Shown: one piece after another, positions 48,251-60,530 of the stretch
Layout of the letters: each line of letters begins with the position of its first letter
Position numbering within the stretch: position 1 is the first letter of the stretch
From: Cyrtodaria siliqua
Taxonomy: Eukaryota; Mollusca; Bivalvia; Adapedonta; Hiatellidae
Reading direction: 5' to 3'
Assembly (NCBI GenBank): GCA_037043455.1
Contig: JAWPHD010001287.1
Span: 273,610-337,609 of the forward strand
DNA: 64,000 nt
The notes under the pieces: model-generated
Databases searched by the model: none
What the model was told of the DNA's origin: nothing
What the model saw: the letters and a program-made list of their open reading frames with translations, nothing else
Program-made: the position numbers and the translations under genes

Positions 48251-49160
48251 TAATGGTGACAATGTTATGAAATAAAATATGTTAGTTAAAATATATTTAT
48301 GTCGTCCCAAGAAATATTTGGGTTTTCTTGCAACGAACATTGTATGGTGCAGTTCTTGCTTCCTTTACTTGCAGATCTTTGTTTAAGTCCGAAGTGGAAA
48401 ATGATGGCCATATCTTCAACCTGGTCGAAGCTTAACTGTAAGGTATGTAAAATACTGCAGTGTATTTTTCTGCTTTTGATTTAATTGCAAAAAGGTGTAA
48501 AAATAAGAACACTGTGTATTTTGTGTTTCATCTGTTATTTATTAGTATTTAGCAAAGAATAATAATTTGTAGTGTTAATGCCTTTACAATTTCACCAATA
48601 ACTAATTAGTTAATATTTTTTTTTTTTATAATTATGCTGATTATATAATTGATTCATCATTTATTCTTAATTTTTTACTTAAAGTGGCATAACCAGTATT
48701 TTTCAACTTTTAAATAGTAAGTTACACGCAGACATAGATGATCTTAAACGAGTTCCTATTTCATATAAGATTTATGTAACGAGTTATGAATTATTTCAAT
48801 TTTAACGAGCCTTTTGGCGAGTTAAAATTTAAAATAATTCATAACGAGTTTCATAAATCTTATATGGAATGGGAACGAGTTTAAGATCCTTTTTGTCACA
48901 TAACATTGCAATCAAATTAGTAAAAAATGATACAGATGTACATAGAACCGCCACGACGTCAGACACACTTTATCGCCAAAACGTCATAAAATATGTGACG
49001 TCGTAACGTCGCGTCTCACACATAATGTTTATGCCAACTTTTTAACAAACCAACAACAGTGTTTTGTATAACGTGCATTATTTTTATAAGCTGTTACAAA
49101 TAATAAGTTTATGATTCAAATCTGGGTGAATTTCTAAAAAAATAAAATAGTTTCAGTTAA
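48251..49160. other. Spacer with a hairpin, no gene seen
   Basis: Holds the inverted repeat at 48740-48888. A possible exon-like stretch near 48354-48439 with flanking AG and GT was not convincing. Confidence 0.4.
48740..48888. repeat. 149-bp inverted repeat with ACGAG motifs
   Basis: Arms of about 65-70 bases, GATCTTAAACGAGTTCC at left and GGGAACGAGTTTAAGATC at right. They meet at ACGAGCC-TTTT-GGCGAG. ACGAGT(T) recurs in each arm. Similar AAACGAGTT and GCGAGCCTCC phrases appear at 57012, 57260 and 57288, so the two regions may share an element family. Confidence 0.65.
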
Positions 49161-49165
49161 TAAAC

Positions 49166-52028
49166 GTGCTGTAGTGTATGATATGATACTGTAGAGTATG
49201 TTATGATGCTGATTTTTATGACAAGGCCATATACTGTAGAGCATGATATGATACTGTAGTGTATGGAATGATGCTGTAGTGTATGATATGATGCTGTAGT
49301 GTATGATATGATGCTGAAGTGTATGATCTGATACTGTAGTGTATGGAATGATGCTGTAGTGTATGGAATGATGCTGTAGTGTATGATATGATGCTGAAGT
49401 GTATGGAATGATGCTGTAGTGTATGGAATGATGCTGTAGTGTATGATATGCTACTGTAAAGTATGATATGACTGATGCTGTAGTGTATGGAATGATGCTG
49501 TAGTGTATGATATGATACTGTTATGTATGGAATGATACTGTAGTGTATGGAATGATGCTGTAGTGTATGATCTGATGCTGTAGTGTATGGAAGGAATGAT
49601 GCTGTAGTGTATGGAATGATGCTGTAGTCTATGATATGATACTGTAGTGTATATAATGATGCTGTAGTGTATGGAATGATGCTGTAGTGTATGATATGAT
49701 GATGTAGTGTATGGAATGATGCTGTAGTGTATGGAATGATGCTGTAGTGTATGGTATGATACTGTAGTGTATGATATGATACTGTAGTGTATAGAATGAT
49801 GCTGCAGTGTATAGAATGATGCTGTAGTGTATAGAATGATGCTGTAGTGCATGGAATGATGCTGTAGTGTATGGTATGATACTGTAGTTTATGGAATGAT
49901 ACTGTAGTGTATGATATGATACTGTAGTGTACAGAATGATGATGTAGTGTATAGAATGATGCTGTAGTGTATGATATGATACTGTAGTATATAGAATGAT
50001 GATGTAGTGTATAGAATGATAATGTAGTGTATGATATGATACTGTAGTGTATGGAATGATGCTGTAGTGTATGATATGATACTGTAGTGTATAGAATGAT
50101 GATGTAGTGTATAGAATGATACTGTAGTGTATGATATAATACTGTAGTGTATGGAATGATGCTGTAGTGTATAGAATGATGCGGTAGTGTATAGAATGAT
50201 ACTGTAGTGTATGGTATGATACTGTAGTGTATGATATGATACTGCAGTGTATAGAATGATACTGTAGTGTATAGAATGATACTGTAGTGTATAGAATGAT
50301 ACTGTAGTGTATGGTATGATACTGTAGTGTATGATATGATACTGTAGTGTATGGAATGATGCTGTAGTGTATGATATGCTACTGTAATGTATGATATGAC
50401 TGATGCTGTAGTGTATGGAATGATGCTGTAGTGTATGATATGATACTGTAATGTATGGAATGATACTGTAGTGTATGGAATGATGCTGTAGTGTATGGAA
50501 TGATGCTGTAGTGTATGATCTGATGCTGTAGTGTATGGAATGATGCTGTAGTGTATAGAATGATGCTGTAGTGTATGATATGATACTGTAGTATATAGAA
50601 TGATGATGTAGTGTATAGAATGATAATGTAGTGTATGATATGATACTGTAGTGTATGGAATGATGCTGTAGTGTATGATATGATACTGTAGTGTATAGAA
50701 TGATGATGTAGTGTATAGAATGATACTGTAGTGTATGATATGATACTGCAGTGTATGGAATGATGCTGTAGTGTATAGAATGATGCGGTAGTGTATAGAA
50801 TGATGCTGTAGTGTATGGTATGATACTGTAGTGTATGATATGATACTGCAGTGTATAGAATGATACTGTAGTGTATAGAATGATACTGTAGTGTATATAA
50901 TGATACTGTAGTGTATGGTATGATACTGTAGTGTATGATATGATACTGTAGTGTATGGAATGATGCTGTAGTGTATGATATGCTACTGTAGTGTATGATA
51001 TGACTGATGCTGTAGTGTATTTAATGATGCTGTAGTGTATGATATGATACTGTAATGTATGGAATGATACTGTAGTGTATGGAATGATGCTGTAGTGTAT
51101 GGAATGATGCTGTAGTGTATGATCTGATGCTGTAGTGTATGGAATGATGCTGTAGTGTATGCAATGATGCTGTAGTGTATGATATGATACTGTAGTGTAC
51201 GATATGATACTGTAGTGTATAGAATGATGTTGTAGTGTATGGAATGATGCTGTAGTGTATGATATGATGCTGAAGTGTATGGAATGATGCTGTAGTGTAT
51301 AGAATGATGCTGTAGTGTATAGAATGATGATGTAGTGTATGGAATGATGCTGTAGTGTATGGTATGATACTGTAGTTTATGGAATGATACTGTAGTGTAT
51401 GATATGATACTGTAGTGTATAGAATGATGATGTATTGTATAGAATGATGCTGTAGTGTATGGTATGATACTGTAGTGTATGGATATGATACTGCAGTGTA
51501 TAGAATGATACTGTAGTGTATAGAATGATACTGTAGTGTATAGAATGATATTGTAGTGTATGGTATGATACTGTAGTGTATGATATGATACTGTAGTGTA
51601 TGATATGATACTGTAGTGTATAGAATGATGATGTAGTGTATAGAATGATACTGTAGTGTATGGTATGATACTGTAGTGTATGATATGATACTGTAGTGTA
51701 TATAATGATACTGTAGTGTATGGTATGATACTGTAGTGTATGATATGATACTGTAGTGTATAGAATGATGCTGCAGTGTATATAATGATGCTGTAGTATA
51801 TAGAATGATACTGTAGTGTATGGCATGATGCTGTAGTGTATGGTATGATACTGTAGTTTATGGAATGATACTGTAGTGTATGGAATGATACTGTAGTTTA
51901 TGGTATGATACTGTAGTTTATGGAATGATACTGTAGTGTATGGAATGATACTGTAGAGTATGGTATGATGCTGTAGAATATGGTATGATGCTGTAGCCTG
52001 TAGGGTATGGTATGATGCTGTCGGTATT
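49166..52028. repeat. 20-bp minisatellite, about 2.9 kb
   Basis: Monomer TGATGCTGTAGTGTATGGAA and variants (ACTGTAG, GATATGA, GTATAGAA), about 140 copies. The unusual junction CTACTGTA...TATGACTGATGCTG recurs at about 49451, 50379 and 50983, showing segmental amplification within the array. Open frames on the minus strand (for example 51377-52036) are repeat artefacts with a YTT/LQYH-type period of 20 residues. Confidence 0.95.
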
Positions 52029-52790
52029 GCAGTCAACGGTAGTTACAGTTATGCCATAGCAATGTACCTTTTAAAATAATAAAGTAATGTAGACCTTTTA
52101 TGTATGTAGGCTAGTAGGTAATCATGTATGCATCAGTGTATTGTAGAAACAGGTTAGTCCATATGCACATTAAAGATCTCACTGAAGGTCTGTGTTGGTC
52201 AGTGATACAAAAACTAACAAACCCTTCTTCAGAAATGAGGCTGGCATGACATTAAATTAAAATTGATTGTGTTCAGTATCAGTAGAAAGAAATAGAAATA
52301 ACTCATTCTTCATTATACCTCCTACACAGTGATAATGTACATGTACCAATACTTGCTATGTATTTTATATTTAAGCATCTGCATACCCTAGTTAAGTATA
52401 GCAAAAAAACAGGACAGATACTCATAAGGTGATAACAGCAGTCTGCAGCTAGCATTTGTGCCAGACCATAAAGGAAGTGGGACATAGTCATGACCTCTTG
52501 CTATCACATGAAACTATCCATCTTGCAAGTGTGTATTTAAGTTCTGCATTTGCCATTGGATAGTGATTTGGGATAAGCATGTTATTTCTACAATCATGTA
52601 TTTCATCACTTACATCTGCCCATGGATTTCCGATCACATAGAAGACAGAATAGACTCTCATTACAATTGTAAGTATTAACTAAAGTATATCCTACAAACA
52701 CATACTATGTTGGGGCCTTCTTAGATCAAGTTATCAAATTTTAAACTTTGAATCCGAATTGTTGAATTTCTGTAGGGGGTCCGTAACAAA
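52029..52790. other. Spacer, no gene seen
   Basis: No repeat or coding signal recognised between the two satellite blocks. Confidence 0.45.
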
Positions 52791-52794
52791 CTCA

Positions 52795-54320
52795 ATAACT
52801 AATAATAGGAGGTACGCTGAAACAGATGGCCACTTGTAAACAGTTGATGCACTGCATGCTGGATGGTATATTGTATATATAGGAAGTACGCTGAAACGTA
52901 TGGCCGCTTGTAAACGGGTAATGCATTGCATGCTGTGTGGTATATTGCATATATAGGAAGTACGCCGAAACAGATGGCCACATATAAACAGGTAATGCAC
53001 TGCATGTAGGATGGTATATGGCATACACAGGAAATACGCCGAAACGGATGGCCACATATAAACAGGTAATGCATTGCATGCTGGATGGTATATTGCATAT
53101 ATAGGAAGTACGCCGAAACGGATGGCCACATATAAACAGGTAATGCATTGCATGTTGGATGGTATATTGCATATATAGGAAGTACGCCGAAACGGATGGC
53201 CACATATAAACAAGTAATATAGTGCATGCTGGATGGTATATTGCATGTATAGGAAGTACGCCGAAACGGATGGCCACATATAAACAGGTAAAACAGTGCA
53301 CGCTGGATGGTATATTGCATGTATAGGAAGTACTCCGAAACGGATGGCCACATATAAACAGGTAATATAGTGCACGCTGGATAGAATATTGCATGTATAG
53401 GAAGTACGCCGAAAAGGATGGCCACTTGTAAATAGGTGATACACTGCATGCTGGATGGTATATTGCATGTATAGGCAGTATGCCGAAACGGATGGCCACA
53501 TACATATAAACAGGTAATGCATTGCATGCTGGTACATATATATTGATGATATATTTCAGATATAGGAAGTACGCCTAAATGGATGGCCACTTATAAACAG
53601 GTGATACACTGCATGCTAGATGGTACGTTGCATTCATAGGTAGTACGCCGAAACAGATGGCCACTTATAAATAGGTGATACACGGCATGCTGAATGGTAT
53701 ATTGCATGTATAGGAAGTACGCCGAAACGGATGGCCACATATAAACAGGTAATGCATTGCATGCTGGATGGTATATTGCATATATAGGAAGTACGCCGAA
53801 ACGGATGGCCACATATAAACAGGTAATATAGTGCATGCTGGATGGTATATTGCATGTATAGGAAGTACGCCGAAACGGATGGCCACATATAAACAGGTAA
53901 TATAGTGCAAGATGGATGGTATATTGCATGTATAGGAAGTACGCCGAAACGGATGGCCACATATAAACAGGTAATATAGTGCATGATGGATGGTATATTG
54001 CATGTATAGGAAGTACGCCGAAACGGATGGCCACATATAAACAGGTAATATAGTGCATGATGGATGGTATATTGCATGTATAGGAAGTACGCCGAAATGG
54101 ATGGCCACTTATAAACAGGTGATACACTGCATGCTGGATGATATATTGCATGTATAGGAAGTACGCCGAAACGGATGGCCACATATAAACAGGTAATATA
54201 GTGCATGATGGGTGGTATATTGCATGTATAGGAAGTACGCCGAAACAGATGGCCACTTATAAATAGGTGATACACGGCATGCTGGATGGTATATTGCATG
54301 TATAGGGAGTACGCCATTCT
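52795..54320 (-). repeat. 74-bp satellite, inverted block
   Basis: About 20 units of the same monomer as 37450-45555 but on the minus strand (CCGAAACGGATGGCCACATA is the complement of the monomer). The units are ordered and more uniform than in the plus block. Minus-strand open frames up to 267 residues arise for the same reason. It ends at TAGGGAGTACGCCATTC (about 54303-54319). Confidence 0.95.
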
Positions 54321-55852
54321 ATGCACCCTTGTTCTGTTGACCATGACCGTTCTTGCCATTTAATATTACTCATTCTGTCCATTTGTCCTCATTTATCAAT
54401 ATTCTGTGCACACCTAATCTTGACAGGATTGACTCTATGTGCACACCTAATCTTGACGGGATTGACTTTATGTGCACAACTACTGTCATTTCTCAAATGA
54501 TTGACTACGTGGACACTACTCTGTCATGAAACATTGCTAACTGTAAATGCAGTTAAGACCACATGATATTTACATGACATGTGTATGACAGGTCCGGATC
54601 CCCACTGTGATTTGAGAAGGTATGAAAGCAGTGTTTTGTGCTTCCCCTCCCACACAAAAAAAATCTAGATCAAACTAAAAACAATATACAACAAGTGTGA
54701 TTTGTGTGGAGTATATAAAAAAAATTGTGTCAGTCTTTCACTTGTTTTTTTGTATAGAATCACAGTGCCAGAGAAATCAAAGGGGCAACTTGGAGAAAGA
54801 GAAATAAGAAACACTCTATGGTATTTAGTATATATACACGTTGATATGTTTAATTTGTTGTTGTCTACTGGCCATCGACCGAAATGGCTGAAGTCATGGT
54901 AATATGCCTGTCCCTCCTTCCGTCTTTTTAGCTTTTTCTTGTTAACACGATAGCACCCACATTCGTTATCGAATGTTAACCAAAGTTGCACAGTAGTATA
55001 ACCATACTATCTCGGACAAATTTTTGAACCGGCCAAGTCTAACTGAAAATAACTGAGTTATGGTCATTGACTTATCACATGGCATTGTTAACACGATAGC
55101 TCCTTTAATTTTTTATTCAATCTTTATCGAAGTTTGACAGACAATAAATATATATAAAATCTTAAACAAGCTCTAAACGAGCCAGATCTGACCATTATTA
55201 GCTGAGTTATGTGCCCTTGAATTGCCAAACTTGCTTAATTCAGCTGCCGAAGGCAGCTGACTTTTATTTGGCTTTAGAATATGTCTCTGGTTAACAGACT
55301 GTGAATCATGTAGCCGACAATAAGCATGCATTACAACTTCAATTCCTAGGGAACCCGTCTAAAAAACTTGAATGGTATAAACACATATTTTTCAATGTTC
55401 AAAGCTTGCCGTTTTATTGCCTCAAATCACGTTTTCGTAGAGCAGTCTACTAAAGTGTAGAATGCGGCAATATTTCCGGGATCTTCACGTCCGGGATTTT
55501 TTACGGAGCATAATGAAACTGAATGAAACTGAATGAATGGAAAGGAATTAGTGCAAATCTGTATTTTTATGGAATAATACCTTTTTATTGAATAATACCC
55601 ATTTATAATGCGGTATTCTCGTAGATACCACCGTGTTACACACTAGTCGATGGGTTTATTCGCTGCATATATGGTTTTTATAATTGCACATGTAATGGTA
55701 ATTTAAAATATATATATATATTACTTATTTATTATTGTTAAATACAGTTCTTATTTTATCGTTAAATGGAAATTAACATTTTAATATAATGAATGAATTA
55801 ATTAAGCAAAACTCTTATTGGATTTGAAACTTATCTTCGGCCTCATATTGAG
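54321..55852. other. Spacer with minor repeats
   Basis: A 34-bp unit (CACACCTAATCTTGAC(A/G)GG) is repeated at about 54410 and 54444. The phrase GTTAACACGATAGC occurs at 54941 and 55087, 146 bp apart. It is followed at about 55239-55260 by a small hairpin AGCTGCC-GAA-GGCAGCT, so this may be another pearl-like element. No gene supported. Confidence 0.45.
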
Positions 55853-55922
55853 GGGGTCAGTGCAAAACTATTGTAACTATATATGAATACAGAAGGAGAT
55901 ACAATAGTTTTGCACTGATCCC
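55853..55922. ncRNA. Candidate pre-miRNA-like or foldback hairpin
   Basis: Two 23-base arms (55853-55875 and 55900-55922) pair at 22 of 23 positions around a 24-base loop. The left arm core is GTGCAAAACTATTGTA, with its exact complement on the right. The size and arm length resemble an animal pre-miRNA. Near-perfect pairing is more typical of a hairpin siRNA source or a miniature foldback element. No known miRNA seed was recognised. Confidence 0.4.
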
Positions 55923-55950
55923 ACGATATGTCGACCTGTCTATCATAAAC

Positions 55951-56007
55951 TACTACTGCTGCTGCTGCTGCTGCTACTACTACTACTACTCTCTCTCTCA
56001 CTCTCTC
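55951..56007. repeat. CTA/CTG and CT microsatellite
   Basis: (CTG)n flanked by (CTA)n, then a (CT)n run with CACTCTCTCACAC. Simple sequence, no coding evidence. Confidence 0.9.
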
Positions 56008-58454
56008 ACACTTTTGATCGTAAATCAATTTCTTAAATGCTTCACTATAAATTGCACTTTTTCGAATAAACTTGATTTCATTTCATTTTCTTATACACAT
56101 AATTGTCTACATTGAATGCTAAGGTGAAAAAAAGTGAACGATTTTAAAAGTTGACACTTATCATAACATTTTTAATAAAACAGGGCCCTGAATTTTATTT
56201 TCTTAAATACCACATGACCCATACTTTTCTCAGCAGTTTTCGAGAGATGAAGGGCATATCACAAAGAAAATGAAAGTGAATCTTATTTTGAACTCCTTTT
56301 TGAAAAATGACAAACCAGACAGCTTGGAAAATACTCAGTGGAATTGATTTTACTTCTGGTAAATCTTAATCGGTATAACCTGTTTGTATAACTTTTGACT
56401 GGGTAACTATTTATTTTAAAAAAAACTATCTATTGCGTGCTGTGCACAGTCATTTATCTATGGGCAGTTATGAAATGTATCATCATTCTAATCTGACTGT
56501 CACTATAGAACAATGCATAGGCTATACCACGTGGGTGTGACTATCTGTCACACTGACGCACAATGCATCAGCACCTTTGATAACACCGCTATTCAAAGTA
56601 TATCTATGTTTGAACTTTCACAATTACTGGTAAAAAGGAAATTAATGTTTTGTATATAAATAACAGATTAAGTCTACCTATTACTAAATGTGGAGCAGCA
56701 TTCAATAAAGTAAGTTGTTTCTTCTTCATTTGAGAAAACCGATATAAATAGTATTAGTATTGCTGTGTAGTTTAAGATATATTTACATTCAGTTTATAAA
56801 TATGTAATTTCAAAAGAAATTTGGTTATAATAAATTCTTTCTCAAGTTATTTAGGGGAAAAACTGGCTTATATGTCCGGAATGTCATGACTCACCCCCAT
56901 CATGTCAGAGCAAGAGTGTGGGCTGAGACATCCGTTGATCCAAGTATCTTATTTTATGTAATGTCATATATAGAGGATTTTGCATGCATGTCTGTTTAAT
57001 AGCGAATTTGTTAAACGAGTTGGATAACATTTTATCACATGGAACTGCTTGTATTCCGTATAATATACCCATTGCGTATTTCCTTATATTAACCATGTGT
57101 AATACAAGGCGACCGTGCACATGCTTTATACACGTGCTGTTGTCTGTCGGAGGTACCGTTCTGGTTTGATTGCTTGGTTTTAATTGCAAGTTTCTTGTCA
57201 TTTTTGAGCCATGTGATAAAAAGGATCTGACATGAGTTGTCATTTCATACAAAATTTTATTAAACGAGTTCAGGAATTTGTTATTAAGCGAGCCTCCTCT
57301 ATATATGGGATGAGGCTGTTCCGAGCATCAGATCAGTTTTATCCAACGAGTCTTTATTGGAGTTATGTAATAAACTGAATCTCACATTCGTGCCTATTTA
57401 ATATTTAATATATTAAACCGGCATCATATCTTTTTTTTCACCCAACTAGTTTAATAAATTCAATATCAGACAGACACTCATGTAAGATCATCTATAACAA
57501 TTTTTATATTACATTACATTACATTGCATTGTGTATCTCAAACGTAAAACATGTCACATATGTAAAAATGGTGACACATGTTTAAAAAAATAAGTCACGT
57601 CTGTAAAAACATAGACAAATGTAACACGATTGGTTACATAAAATCACATTTTGTGACAAATATAAAAACAAAAGTCACATATGTCAAAAGATAAAAAACA
57701 CAAATGTAATTACGACTTGCTTCACGTGCAAATGAGGTTGTAGTAATAATATCATTATCTGTTGATGAACACAACAGAGTAATCCAAGATTAAGTGTAAG
57801 GTGCACTCTTGAACATTGTTTAAACCACGCAGCGGCCATTTTTGCCAATGTCGGGGACTTCTTTTATTTACACTGTCCCATTTTATTGGGATGGCAATAG
57901 GGTAAGAGTGAGGTGTCGTGCACCCAGAAACCAGGTTAAAACCCAGAGTGACCTTTTTGCCATTGACATTCCAAGGCGGTAGCCCAATTGTCAACTATTT
58001 ATGTTTGTGATGTCATATCTTGTCTTTTATTCATCGTTGTAATTATTGTTTGTTTCTATGAGTGTTTTGGTTAACTGTGGTCCTTGAATGCTATATTTTC
58101 TGCAGAGATCAAATTTTAATATTTTTAAAGCAAGTGCGACGGTTTTCTACTTGCTATTTTAATTAAGGTACTGATATAATTTAAAATCATTTCATTTTAG
58201 ATTCATTTTTAGAAGGATTGCTATACATGTAAATATTGACAATTTCCAACTCAGCTAGATGCAGGAATTTAATAATGTATAATTATACTTACTTATATCC
58301 ACCAATTCAACTAAGTTAGATAAATATATTCAGCGAATAAATGCAGACTGAGACCTAGTGGTTTTCTTTTATTACTTGAAAAAGTTATCAAGTGCTAATA
58401 TTTTCTACTTGCAATCTGCAAAAATCTACTTGCATTTAGCAAGTAAATGACGGA
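56008..58454. other. Spacer, no gene seen
   Basis: AT-rich. Near 57540-57700 the phrase GTCACATATGT recurs loosely (an old imperfect repeat). Near 57010-57370 AAACGAGTT and CAACGAGTC phrases echo the inverted repeat at 48740. No splice-supported exon. Confidence 0.4.
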
Positions 58455-58640
58455 GATAGCGCTGAGTTCTGAAAAACTTGTAAAAAGGATGAAAAAGTTA
58501 TCAAAATCGGATGATAAATAAAGAAGATATGATCATTTGAAGGTTGCTTTGAAACGGATATGGAAGCTGCCATTTTGAGAACTATGACATCATAGTTCTA
58601 AATTACCATATATGGATACTTTATAATTATGATAGAATGA
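58455..58640. mobile_element. Fragment of the palindromic TTAA MITE
   Basis: GTTATCAAAATCGGATGATA and GGATATGG...TTACCATATATGG match one arm of the element at 28187-28720. Terminal repeats are missing. Confidence 0.75.
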
Positions 58641-59106
58641 TTCATCATGTTCATAAGAAAATAAATAACACAAATATATGAAACACGTTGGCTTCTTTTA
58701 AAAAGCATCCAATGGTTAGGTCTTATGTAGAGGCCATACAGTTATAAAAGGGAAGAAGGGACAACTGGGAGGAAATATAAAAACTGGTAAACATACAAAG
58801 ATGAACATAGATGTTTTATTTAAAATGTTAATAGTGAATAAACTGTTGATAAAAGGTAGGGTTTATTACACGATAAAAAGAAAATAACAATGTTTATCAT
58901 TTAACTTAACATATTTAAATGCATGTAAACCCCAACCTTAAATCAGTATCTTAACCATTGCTAAACTGATTAGCCTCATGCAAAACATGCATTCAATTTT
59001 AATATGTTCATACACGTTTTACAAAATATTGTTTCATTATTCATAGATTTTGAACTAGTGTTTGTTCCTCTTTTAAATGTTAAGAAGATCCATGTATCCA
59101 TGAATG
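58641..59106. other. Spacer, no gene seen
   Basis: No recognised feature. Confidence 0.4.
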
Positions 59107-59360
59107 TTTTGTTTTGTTTCTTTGTATGGTGTTTTACGTCATTTTCAACACATGTAAGGTTATATATGACAGTTGATTTTTTGTGGTGGAGACAGACCAC
59201 CCACTTTTCATGGGTAGAACCAGTACTGTACACCTCCCGCCATCCATAAGCATCGACACTTCCTCACTTACAAGTCGAGCTCCCAGTGGGATTCGAAGCC
59301 GCAGAGGTGAGAGGCGAAGGTTTACAATGCAACATCGTTAACCATTCGGCCACAGAGACG
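59107..59360 (-). mobile_element. tRNA-derived SINE, minus strand, copy 2
   Basis: The minus-strand head GTCTCTGTGGCCGAATGG is a clear box A of the leucine/serine tRNA type. Box B is GGCTTCGAATCCC. The body has CACTGGGAGCTCGACTTG and GGCGGGAGGTGTACAG, and the tail is CAAAACAAAAC. Same family as 13539-13775 and better preserved. Confidence 0.8.
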
Positions 59361-59808
59361 TTATTTATCCATGAATGTATAACGAGAAAGTTTAGCGTTA
59401 TATCGGTTTTATTTATAATGTGGCATTTTTATTTCAAAATTGATTGCACAAAGTTCATCAATTCAGATGTTGAATAGTTATTGCCCTTGAGTAGTGAAAA
59501 GGAAACAATTTCAGTTGTCCACACTGTCACTTATAATGATTATGATTTTTTTATAAATTGATTATATATATATATCAATAAGACCTTGGCCAAGTTTCAC
59601 AATGAACTCTACTGACGCATCCATTGCGTAGTTATTGCTTTTGATGAAAAACAGCAACACATATTTCAGCTTGATAGCTCTCAGTTGTTTGCGTTCCTAT
59701 AAGTTCACAGGCAGACAGTCCGGTTTATTTACTTACCGGCAGCTTTTTTACGCTTGCGTAAAACCTTGCTTGTTTGATATTGTTACATGATAGCATCTGC
59801 ATTATTAT
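59361..59808. other. Spacer, no gene seen
   Basis: Contains a (TA)n run near 59563-59574. Nothing else supported. Confidence 0.4.
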
Positions 59809-60390
59809 CAGGGTTCTCCAAGTCTAGAAATTATAGGGTGGCAGTGCAAATCCGTTATTTTGTGGGGTTTTATGTCATTTTGACAGCGATACCCGGATGT
59901 TGAAGGAGAGTACTCCCCTATAGCTCTTTCTGTTTTAGCTGCTATATTATATGTTTTTATGTTACAAATGTTTTGTCGGAAAATAGCTCATTTAGCTCTT
60001 GTATCTTGTATACGGTTCGGTCAATATAGATTGAGGCGCTTGCTTTATTGTTGAAGACTGATGACAGGCATCTGCGTGGTATTACTTATATCTGAATATA
60101 TTACTGAATGTAACCATAGAGTACCAAATCGGTCTAGATTCAGGTTACGTTATGATGTTTGTTGCGTCAATTCATACAGTTGCATAGGCCCGTATCATCC
60201 AGATGAATTTCTGGCAAAAGCCCGGTGTTTTCTACATCAAGTTTGCTAAATTTATTCGGTTTTACTATATTTTTTCATTTTTTTTTAAGTAGCGCTTGAC
60301 GATTTTTACGTGGCAGTGCTTGTTTTGCATGGCGGTATGTGTTGATAGCGTGGCGGCCTGCAATTGTATAAGTGCTCTTGGAGAATCCTG
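59809..60390. mobile_element. CAGGG-ended transposon, 5-bp TSD ATTAT
   Basis: The left end CAGGGTTCTCCAAG faces a right end whose complement is CAGGATTCTCCAAG. ATTAT is on both sides (59804-59808 and 60391-60395). GTGGCAGTGC occurs inside both ends. 582 bp, no transposase. It ends only 41 bases before the exon at 60432, so it lies in the intron or upstream flank of that gene. Confidence 0.8.
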
Positions 60391-60431
60391 ATTATTTGTT
60401 ATATAATATGTGGAAAACCTTTTAATTGTAG

Positions 60432-60530
60432 CATAAACTTCAATGATGTGGCAAGTGATGATGATGCTGGAGCTATGTTAGATGAAAATGACCCTTCTTA
60501 TGCGCTATCTCATTGGGAAATATCCATAGT
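60432..60530 (+). CDS. Internal exon of an unrecognised protein (exon 1 of 2 seen)
   Basis: Preceded by TTTTAATTGTAG and followed by GTAAGTG, both good splice signals. The frame INFNDVASDDDAGAMLDEND..., ending LSHWEISI, is open; the exon begins with the last base and ends with the first two bases of split codons. The split codon at the end (GT) joins with the first base of the exon at 61135 to keep the reading frame, giving ...HWEISIVEPSPNNLAP. The segment is acidic and probably disordered. The upstream exon was not found: a CAGGG transposon occupies the adjacent upstream sequence. Confidence 0.6.

Noticed and set aside
48299..48484. Possible exon (AG...GTATGT around 48354-48439)
   Set aside because: Short, no recognisable protein, and no partner exon with matching phase.
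49451..52036. Minus-strand open frames rich in HYSIIPYTT
   Set aside because: Products of the 20-bp minisatellite.
56183..56194. CAGGGCCCTG as a CAGGG transposon or excision scar
   Set aside because: A palindrome of ten bases without a longer inverted end or TSD is too little.
58081..58454. Another CAGAG/CTGAG-ended element rich in ACTTGC phrases
   Set aside because: Interior resembles the CAGGG cohort, but the termini do not pair convincingly and the apparent TTCTG duplication overlaps a MITE fragment.
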